Source: Opitutia bacterium ISCC 52 (GTDB taxonomy: Bacteria; Verrucomicrobiota; Verrucomicrobiia; Opitutales; UBA2995). Taken from it: a stretch of 64,000 nucleotides of DNA. The notes under the pieces are model-generated. The model did no database searches. It was not told the DNA's origin and saw only the letters and a list, made by a program, of their open reading frames with translations. Location of the stretch: assembly GCA_014529675.2 (NCBI GenBank), contig CP076040.1, forward strand, positions 4,111,894 through 4,175,893, in the 5' to 3' direction. Positions 58,179 through 64,000 of this stretch are shown in pieces; the stretch's first letter is position 1; each line of letters begins with the position of its first letter. Position numbers and translations under genes: made by a program.

Positions 58179-59033
58179 ATGAATATAACTGTTAGAGATC
58201 TATTCGACGCTGGCGTTCACTTTGGTCACCAAACCAAACGCTGGAACCCAAAATCCAAGCCTTATGTTTTCGATCACCGTCAAGGGATCAGCATTATGGA
58301 TCTAGGCAAAACTTTTGAATGCCTGGAAAATGCATCTTCTTTTATTGAAGATACGGTAGCAGGAGGAGGAAACATCCTTCTCGTTGGCACCAAAAAGCAA
58401 GCGCAAGAAGTTATGCGGGAAGCCGCAGTAGCTACTGAAATGCCCTTCTGTGTTAGTCGCTGGCTCGGAGGTACGCTGACCAATTTTTCAACTATCCTCA
58501 AGAGTATCGCAAAATACAAAAAATACTTGGCGATGGAAACCGACGGTTCTCTGGACAAACTTCCCAAAAAGGAACTGGCCGTAGTCCGTCGAGAAATGAG
58601 TCGGATGAACAGAAACTTCGAAGGACTTCTGGAAATGCCAGAATTGCCCGACGCCATCTTCATCATCGACATCAAGCGCGAAGACATCGCAGTTGCTGAA
58701 GCCCGCCGCTTGGGTATTCCAGTAATTGCGCTGGTGGATACAAATTCAGACCCAACTCTCGTCGCCTACCCGATCCCTGGCAATGATGACGCCGTTAAGT
58801 CCATACGTATTATTGTAGAAACCATTATGGAAGCTCTACAAAACGGAATGGCCAAGCGTGAGGCCAACAAGACAGCTCAGACGTTCGTTGCTGAACCAAC
58901 CATGGAATCCTACTCCGAGCAAGTTGCCGCGGAAGCAGAAGAGAACATGGAAGAAATCACAGTTACGATCGACCCAGAGTTAATGGTGGACCAAGAAGCC
59001 AAGCGTGAAAGTAGCGAGGAATCACAATCCTAA
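58179..59033 (+). CDS. rpsB: 30S ribosomal protein uS2
   Basis: Small-subunit protein needed for S1 binding and initiation. The 284-residue product has VRDLFDAGVHFGHQTKRWNP, LVGTKKQAQ, RWLGGTLTNF and IVALVDTNSDP-like IALVDTNSDP motifs. It carries an acidic C-terminal extension of about 50 residues beyond the core. Its ATG lacks a Shine-Dalgarno in the normal window and follows a hairpin. tsf follows after 21 bases, the conserved rpsB-tsf pair. Confidence 0.97.
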   Translation: MNITVRDLFDAGVHFGHQTKRWNPKSKPYVFDHRQGISIMDLGKTFECLENASSFIEDTVAGGGNILLVGTKKQAQEVMREAAVATEMPFCVSRWLGGTLTNFSTILKSIAKYKKYLAMETDGSLDKLPKKELAVVRREMSRMNRNFEGLLEMPELPDAIFIIDIKREDIAVAEARRLGIPVIALVDTNSDPTLVAYPIPGNDDAVKSIRIIVETIMEALQNGMAKREANKTAQTFVAEPTMESYSEQVAAEAEENMEEITVTIDPELMVDQEAKRESSEESQS

Positions 59034-59054
59034 ACATTTTAAACTTAGATCTAA

Positions 59055-59648
59055 ATGAGTGTACAAATAACCGCCTCTATGGTAAACGACCTGCGCCAGA
59101 AAACTGGTGTTGGATTAATGGACTGCAAGAAAGCGCTTGTCGAAGCTGACGGAGACATCGAAAAAGCAATCACTGCTCTACGCAAAAAAGGCGTATCAAC
59201 AGCAGCGAAAAAAGCAGGACGCACAACAAGTGAAGGACTCATCGAACAATACATTCACATGGGTGGAAAAGTAGGTGTTCTTCTGGAATTGAACTGCGAA
59301 ACTGATTTTGTTGCCAAAACGGACGACTTTAAGGCTCTTGCCAAAGACCTTTGTCTCCATGTTGCCGCAGCCAATCCATCCTACTTAAACCGGGAAGAAG
59401 TCCCGGAGGAAGAGGTGAGTAAAGAACGCGATGTTGCTACTGCCCAAGCTGAAGGCAAACCCCCACAAGCCATTCAAAAGATCGTGGATGGCAAACTGGA
59501 TAAGTTCTTTTCCCAAATCTGTTTTGTAGACCAACCTTTCGTTAAGGATCCATCCAAGGTAATCAAAGATTTGATTACCGAGAAGGTTACTCAACTCGGT
59601 GAAAATATAGTTATACGTCGTTTCTCTCGTTACCAACTCGGAGAGTAA
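59055..59648 (+). CDS. tsf: Elongation factor Ts, short form
   Basis: Guanine-nucleotide exchange factor for EF-Tu. The 197-residue product starts with the UBA-like domain (LRQKTGVGLMDCKKAL) followed by the core with ELNCETDFVAKTDDF. It is about 85 residues shorter than E. coli EF-Ts, having a single core subdomain as in Thermus, chloroplast-lineage and several other bacteria. No truncation is evident; the C-terminus is followed by a strong bidirectional terminator. Confidence 0.95.
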   Translation: MSVQITASMVNDLRQKTGVGLMDCKKALVEADGDIEKAITALRKKGVSTAAKKAGRTTSEGLIEQYIHMGGKVGVLLELNCETDFVAKTDDFKALAKDLCLHVAAANPSYLNREEVPEEEVSKERDVATAQAEGKPPQAIQKIVDGKLDKFFSQICFVDQPFVKDPSKVIKDLITEKVTQLGENIVIRRFSRYQLGE

Positions 59649-59675
59649 GCTTCTCTTACTTACTTCTTTAAATAA

Positions 59676-59706
59676 AAAACCTGCTCCAAATCGGAGCAGG
59701 TTTTTT
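59676..59706. terminator. Bidirectional rho-independent terminator between tsf and the TPR gene
   Basis: AACCTGCTCC and GGAGCAGGTT form a perfect 10-bp stem with a 5-nt loop, flanked by A-runs on the left and T-runs on the right. It can serve tsf on the plus strand and the tonB operon end on the minus strand. Confidence 0.92.
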
Positions 59707-59736
59707 GTTTAAAATGATAAAATGGATCTGTTACCT

Positions 59737-61128
59737 TTAGCGTCTTCCCAATCTTTGGCGGCGACATACACGATCTACCTGATCCATGAATTCCTCAACG
59801 GAACTAGAATATTTGATGTCCAACGCATCGCTCAGCATTGGCACAGCGTCACAGTACAATTTGTTCTGCACTAACATCTGAGCGTAATCAACAAGAGCCT
59901 GGTATTCATAATCTTCGAGCTCCATTGCTTGCTCATAGTACTTACGTGCTTCTTCAAAGTTCTTCTCACTACCGTGGAACTTTGCCAACAGGAGGAGTGT
60001 TTGCCCATCGTCCGGCTCAATCTCTAAAATCTGCTCAAGAAAACCAATGATAACAGTGGTTTCCTTTTGTTCCCCCATGGCTACCTGGGCTTCCAGACGG
60101 AGAAGGGTAAGGTGATGCTTTTCTTCAAGCCCACCAGCAAATATCTTACGGATGACATTAATTAATTCCTGTCCATTAGTCCAGAAACCACGACTAACCA
60201 TGACATTCGCAGAATTCACGGGAACGTCCTGGGCTTGCTCAGGATCAAGCTCGATGGACTCGATGTAGGCCTCAGTTGCAAGTTCCACTTGATTCTCATT
60301 CAGGTAAATATCACCTAATCGCCCCATGGAATCAGCATTTCCCATCTTCATCCGACGAACAATTTCATAATTGGCAGCCGCATTCAGAGTCTGATCTAGA
60401 GCAATAAATGAATTCGCTTGAAGAAGAAGAAAGTCTTTTTCGGCTTCAGCGTCAGGCGCGCGAGCAATCATTTCTTCAAATAAAGAAACCAACTCAAGGT
60501 GCTTTCCTTGGTTAATGAGCGTAGAAGCTAGGCCTTTATACCAGTCTAGTGTATCTGGGTCAGCTACGATGGCTTTCTTATAAGCACTTTCAGATTCCAA
60601 AATCTTTTCTTGGTTCAAGTAGATCATACCCAATAACCCGAATGTCCGCGCATCATCTTCTCCAAGTGCAGTCGCAGTGGAGAATGATTTTGCTGCGCCT
60701 ACCCAATCCTCGGTTTGGAGTGAGCAATATCCCAATAATTTATGGGCATTCTGGAAGGTCGGCCATTTATCAACTGATCTTTTGAAGAAGAGGGCCGCCT
60801 TCTTGATATCGTCAGAGCTGTAGTAATGCAGCCCCAATGTGAAATCTAAGGCAGAACTCGCTTGAGGAGTAATGACTCCAGCCAGGTAAGCCAACGCCTG
60901 TTTGTCATTGATTTCCTTAAGGTTAGAATACTGGGTCAGGATTTCTTGCTCATCTGACTTAATAGTGGGAATCTTTGATCCCACAGCATTTAAGTCTTTG
61001 TAGTAAGAATCAAAGTAGCCCGGTTTCTTCCAAAACTGCATGTCAATCTCAGCAGTCGCGGATGTAGAAAATCCAACAACAGTTACCAGGACTGTAGCAA
61101 TGCGTGCTATTTTCGAAATTGATTTCAT
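59737..61128 (-). CDS. Exported TPR-repeat protein of the tonB operon
   Basis: A 463-residue protein with a signal peptide (cleavage about residue 26, TSATA) and ten or so TPR-like helix pairs, with clear consensus in AHKLLGYCSLQTEDWVGAAK and ARKYYEQAMELEDYEYQALV. It is the last gene of the TtpC-ExbB-ExbD-TonB cluster, 7 bases downstream of tonB. In gamma-proteobacterial TonB2-type operons a TPR protein has the same place and is thought to help assembly of the transport complex. It is likely periplasmic and held by protein contacts. Confidence 0.85.
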   Translation of the reverse strand: MKSISKIARIATVLVTVVGFSTSATAEIDMQFWKKPGYFDSYYKDLNAVGSKIPTIKSDEQEILTQYSNLKEINDKQALAYLAGVITPQASSALDFTLGLHYYSSDDIKKAALFFKRSVDKWPTFQNAHKLLGYCSLQTEDWVGAAKSFSTATALGEDDARTFGLLGMIYLNQEKILESESAYKKAIVADPDTLDWYKGLASTLINQGKHLELVSLFEEMIARAPDAEAEKDFLLLQANSFIALDQTLNAAANYEIVRRMKMGNADSMGRLGDIYLNENQVELATEAYIESIELDPEQAQDVPVNSANVMVSRGFWTNGQELINVIRKIFAGGLEEKHHLTLLRLEAQVAMGEQKETTVIIGFLEQILEIEPDDGQTLLLLAKFHGSEKNFEEARKYYEQAMELEDYEYQALVDYAQMLVQNKLYCDAVPMLSDALDIKYSSSVEEFMDQVDRVCRRQRLGRR

Positions 61129-61135
61129 GAATGCC

Positions 61136-61792
61136 TTATCGACGAAGAGTGAATGCTAGTGGCAATCTTACTCGGGTTTTAACTTTCTTGTTATCTTTTT
61201 CGCCTGGTTCAAATTTCCACTGGCGAACTGCTTTAACCGCGTTTTCGTTAAACTCACGATTGGATGACTTTTCTATGCTGGGACGTTTCACATTACCAAG
61301 TTCATCTACGATAAAGACCACATTGACGGTTCCTTGAACACGATTCCGCTTAAGTTCCGGCGGATATACAGGTGCAATACGAACGAGAGGAACGGGAGCC
61401 TTATCAAGATCAGCGATCTCAAACACCATGTCATCGAAGTTATCCGCAATATCAAATACTTGAACTGAAACACCACTGGAAGACATTCCTCCATCTCCTG
61501 CGTTTAAAGCCATATTGATTTGATCAAGGGAAAGCTGCTGTTGTTCCTTCTTCATCTCAATGTCTTCCTCAACTTCTTCCTCTTCCGGTGGATCAGGAGT
61601 TTCCGGTGGAGGTGGTGGAGGAGGCTGAACTTGGACACGAGAATTCTTACTGTCGTCTGCGTCGTTGTTCAAATTCGATAGAATTTGTGTCAGTGGCAGA
61701 GCAACAAACAGAGCAACGGTAATAATTACTCCTAAGGGAATCGAAAATGGTAATGAACTACCCTGATAATTCGAAGAGAATACTTTTTTCAT
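61136..61792 (-). CDS. tonB: Energy transducer TonB
   Basis: Couples the proton-motive force to TonB-dependent outer-membrane receptors. The 218-residue protein has an N-terminal membrane anchor (about residues 17-38), a proline- and glutamate-rich periplasmic linker (residues 55-80, PPPPPPPETPDPPEEEE) and a C-terminal TonB domain with VYPPELKRNRVQGTVNVVFIV and AVRQWKFEPG. Length is short, as in TonB2-type proteins. It starts 30 bases after exbD. Confidence 0.93.
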   Translation of the reverse strand: MKKVFSSNYQGSSLPFSIPLGVIITVALFVALPLTQILSNLNNDADDSKNSRVQVQPPPPPPPETPDPPEEEEVEEDIEMKKEQQQLSLDQINMALNAGDGGMSSSGVSVQVFDIADNFDDMVFEIADLDKAPVPLVRIAPVYPPELKRNRVQGTVNVVFIVDELGNVKRPSIEKSSNREFNENAVKAVRQWKFEPGEKDNKKVKTRVRLPLAFTLRR

Positions 61793-61822
61793 TTAATTAT
61801 TGGTTGGGGTGGTCGGGTGGAC

Positions 61823-62227
61823 TTAGTTCACCTCCGAAGAGATGCTAATCTGGTTGGCTTGACCCAGTTTACATTCGTCAATCACTTGAATGACGATACC
61901 AGCGCTTGCATTTTGATCAACTTGCAGAATAACCGGCATTGAGCTTCTGGCATTCAGTCGTCGAACAATGGGACGAATCCCAGTAACTCCTACTTGATTA
62001 CCCCCGTATACAACCGCGTTGTTACCCGTGATTGCAATGAGGATAGAATTCTTCTCCAAACGTAGCGCGGTTTGGGTAATGGGTTTTTCAATGTCTACGC
62101 CTGGTTCTTCTACAAACACAGTCGTGACGATAAAGAAAATTAACAGGATGAATACCATATCAATCATCGGTGAGATGTTGATATCGTTAAGATCCTCTGC
62201 AGCGGCTATTGATTTACGTCCTTTCAT
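61823..62227 (-). CDS. exbD: Biopolymer transporter ExbD
   Basis: Proton-channel subunit of 134 residues with one N-terminal transmembrane helix (about 22-40) carrying the essential Asp23 (ISPMIDMVFILLIFF). The C-terminal periplasmic domain follows. It begins four bases after exbB, with AGGAGG inside the exbB tail at good distance, one of the few clear Shine-Dalgarno sequences in this window. Confidence 0.94.
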   Translation of the reverse strand: MKGRKSIAAAEDLNDINISPMIDMVFILLIFFIVTTVFVEEPGVDIEKPITQTALRLEKNSILIAITGNNAVVYGGNQVGVTGIRPIVRRLNARSSMPVILQVDQNASAGIVIQVIDECKLGQANQISISSEVN

Positions 62228-62231
62228 GGAA

Positions 62232-62870
62232 TTAGGCCTCCTGCGTTGATGGAGTTAAAGATCCGTTGGTTGTTTTTTGCGTTTTTTGCAGCATCAAACT
62301 CTCTAATCTTACGAGAAAAGCGGAATATTGGTTTCGTTTTTTCTGGATCATGGAAACTAACAAGTATCCAGGAATCGCGATGATCAATCCCGTCTGGGTA
62401 GTAATGAGAGCCTCTGAAATACCTTCAGCGACGAGATCAATGGTCTTACCGGATCCACTGGCGAGCCCCTTAAAGGTCGCCAACATACCAATAACAGTTC
62501 CCAGCAGCCCCATGAGTGGCGAGACAGTCACGAGGATGTTTAAAAACATAAGGCGGGCATCTACAACGGGGAGTGAAGCACTCGAAATTTCTAAAAATCG
62601 ATTCCGAATTTCGTCCGGGTCTCCTTGTCCCTCTTCTTTTACGTAGCTGATTACTTCTCCTACGTGGCCATGTCCTTGTTCAGGATCATCGATCCAAGTT
62701 TCATAGGTAGCTTCAGTAATTTTATTATGATTACCTCGCATGAAGAAGAGAATCAACTCCATGGCGGAGAAGAAAATGATAAAGGCCAAGAAAACAAGCG
62801 GAATCATGACCCAGCCACCGCTGAACCAGACTGCCGAAATTTCGTCAAATGTTACTCCGAGAACAAACAT
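62232..62870 (-). CDS. exbB: MotA/TolQ/ExbB-family proton channel protein
   Basis: Three-helix channel protein of 212 residues. The N-terminal helix (about 15-38) and the family core with LMGLLGTVIGMLATFKGL and ISEALITTQTGLIIAIPGYL are evident. It lies between the larger TtpC-like paralogue and exbD, so the operon encodes two different ExbB-type proteins, as in TonB2 systems. It starts 12 bases after its upstream neighbour. Confidence 0.94.
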   Translation of the reverse strand: MFVLGVTFDEISAVWFSGGWVMIPLVFLAFIIFFSAMELILFFMRGNHNKITEATYETWIDDPEQGHGHVGEVISYVKEEGQGDPDEIRNRFLEISSASLPVVDARLMFLNILVTVSPLMGLLGTVIGMLATFKGLASGSGKTIDLVAEGISEALITTQTGLIIAIPGYLLVSMIQKKRNQYSAFLVRLESLMLQKTQKTTNGSLTPSTQEA

Positions 62871-62882
62871 GTTTTATGCCGA

Positions 62883-64000
62883 TTAGTTTTTGTGTGGTAA
62901 GCCGTTCACAAGTCCAACGGCGGTGCGTTCCATACTCCCGAGAACACCCTTGGACATTCTGGAGAGAAGCGCATGAGCAATCAAAGTGGGTATCGCGATA
63001 ACCAAACCAAATTCGGTAGTGATCAAAGCTTCAGAAATACCCGATGAAAGTTGAGTCGCATCTCCAGTCCCGAAGATGGTGATCAACTTGAAAGTATTAA
63101 TCATACCCGTTACAGTTCCTAGCAGTCCAAGAAGCGGAGCGGTAGCAGCTGTAACAGCGATAAAAGGCAAGAAGCGCTCAAGTTTGGGCTGAGTGCTCAA
63201 CATTCTTTCGTAGAGAATCTCTTCAATAAGATCTTCATCTGAGTCAATGTGCTCCAAAGCAGCGACCAGCATATCACCAACAGGACCTTTAATGCCACGG
63301 GCATAGGCCAAAGCATCATCAGGGCGGTCGCTATTTAAATGCTCCAGGATAACCTCTAAATCTTTGATTTTGCCCTTCTTAACAGAAACAATCTCGAAGA
63401 CTTTGAAAATGGAGATTAAAAAGGCAGCCGCAGCAATGATGAGGATAGGCCACATGACCAAACCACCTTTTTTAATGTGCTCTGGAAGAGACTCCGTTAA
63501 GTTTCTAATGTCGAGTGCCTGGCCTAATTTGACATCCAAGAATAAGGTGCCTTGACCGGTTGTGGTTACATCCGCCATTTCCTTCTCAGGTGCAAAGGGC
63601 TTGGTAAGGATTTTTTCCAATTTTGCGCCGGCGATGTCATTACCAGCAGAGAGAGGGTTGATACTAACTAAACCAGAACTGCTTGCCGAATCGGAAAACA
63701 ATCCAATGGGACCTATAATAGCATAGTTTCCATCAATGATGGTTCCATCAGCCAGTTCGCATTTCCCTTGGAACTTGTATCCACCTACTGATTTAAACAA
63801 GCGATCAAACGAAGTATTAACAGCATCGATTTGAGCTTGGAAACGATCTAAAAGCGGAACTTCACGAACATCTTGAATCTCAATAGCACTGTCAGCCACT
63901 TCTTTATAAAGCTGAACTTCACCCACGTGAATATTCACTCCAATAAATTCCTTAATGTAGTTTCCGAGAGCAGTATGCAAGTAGTCGATCTGGGTCACTA
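62883..64000 (-). CDS. TtpC-like ExbB paralogue with long periplasmic extension, 5' end outside the window
   Basis: The 371 visible residues end with an ExbB core (PLLGLLGTVTGMINTFKLI, then SEALITTEFGLVIAIPTL) preceded by a transmembrane helix (VMWPILIIAAAAFLISIF). About 175 residues of predicted periplasmic domain lie before it. A GTG at 63998 could be read as start, but such proteins normally begin with a signal peptide and coiled coil, so the gene most likely continues beyond 64000. TtpC is required for TonB2-dependent transport in Vibrio. It heads the visible part of the operon. Confidence 0.85.
   Translation of the reverse strand, partial: VTQIDYLHTALGNYIKEFIGVNIHVGEVQLYKEVADSAIEIQDVREVPLLDRFQAQIDAVNTSFDRLFKSVGGYKFQGKCELADGTIIDGNYAIIGPIGLFSDSASSSGLVSINPLSAGNDIAGAKLEKILTKPFAPEKEMADVTTTGQGTLFLDVKLGQALDIRNLTESLPEHIKKGGLVMWPILIIAAAAFLISIFKVFEIVSVKKGKIKDLEVILEHLNSDRPDDALAYARGIKGPVGDMLVAALEHIDSDEDLIEEILYERMLSTQPKLERFLPFIAVTAATAPLLGLLGTVTGMINTFKLITIFGTGDATQLSSGISEALITTEFGLVIAIPTLIAHALLSRMSKGVLGSMERTAVGLVNGLPHKN

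Overview
The window is a gene-dense stretch of a Gram-negative bacterial chromosome of roughly even base composition (judged by eye). It carries lipoprotein maturation (Lnt), a TonB/ExbBD system, a type II secretion pseudopilin operon and a KdsD-type enzyme for the LPS sugar Kdo, so the cell has an outer membrane. Several traits point to the PVC superphylum, most likely Verrucomicrobiota near Opitutae: a secreted sulfatase, RNase HII beside RNase HIII, a 32-residue AURKAIP1/COX24-like basic protein, a short EF-Ts, and start regions that mostly lack a Shine-Dalgarno sequence. This placement is inference from gene content, not from a marker tree.

Layout. 1-4667 (minus): gspG-H-I-J-K-L-M, with gspM cut by the window edge. 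4870-7732 (plus): three-gene proton-translocating transhydrogenase pntAA-pntAB-pntB. 7740-13614 (minus): lnt, secA and a CsgG-family gene interrupted by an in-frame TAG. 13701-17421: metY, an SDR with a DoxX-like partner, and a UDP-glucuronate decarboxylase. 17623-20782 (plus): nrdR, an unknown gene, a frameshifted GxxExxY gene between 30-bp inverted repeats, a HIT protein and a sodium:solute symporter. 20772-28453 (minus): a long probable operon rnhC-rnhB-glpD-yqeY-pdxJ-acpS-nnr-dprA, with dprA broken by an in-frame TAA; mutY diverges from it. 29752-34348: a TIM-barrel isomerase-like protein, rpsU, purK-purE and a sulfatase. 34481-42843: dnaE (plus), then ruvC and, on the minus strand, a LysM lipoprotein, a cysteine desulfurase, recF and a TSUP permease. 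42921-47342: kdsD (plus), then an ECF sigma factor, a membrane protein that may be its anti-sigma factor, a degenerate HtrA-like protein and a YjbQ-family enzyme (minus). 47515-50427 (minus): the COX24-like gene, a degenerate RluA-like protein, rpsT, RNase P RNA, a zinc-ribbon coiled-coil protein and an Rrf2 regulator. 50548-55600 (plus): gyrB-gyrA. 55592-59648: an exonuclease, a HisN-like phosphatase, a left-handed beta-helix acyltransferase-like protein, an initiator-type tRNA-Met, and rpsB-tsf. 59737-64000 (minus): a TonB2/TtpC-type energy-transduction operon.

Most of the window is housekeeping: replication and repair (dnaE, gyrAB, recF, ruvC, mutY, rnhB/C), translation (rpsB, tsf, rpsT, rpsU, rnpB, tRNA), envelope and cofactor metabolism. 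The unusual content is a set of damaged or degenerate genes. dprA and the CsgG gene have in-frame stops and the GxxExxY gene has a frameshift. The HtrA-like protein has lost all three catalytic residues, and the RluA-like protein lacks the canonical catalytic Asp motif. No CRISPR array, prophage, transposase or replication origin was found, and I see no clearly novel multi-gene system. The best candidates for something undescribed are the repeat-bounded GxxExxY unit and the sigma/anti-sigma/pseudo-HtrA cassette.
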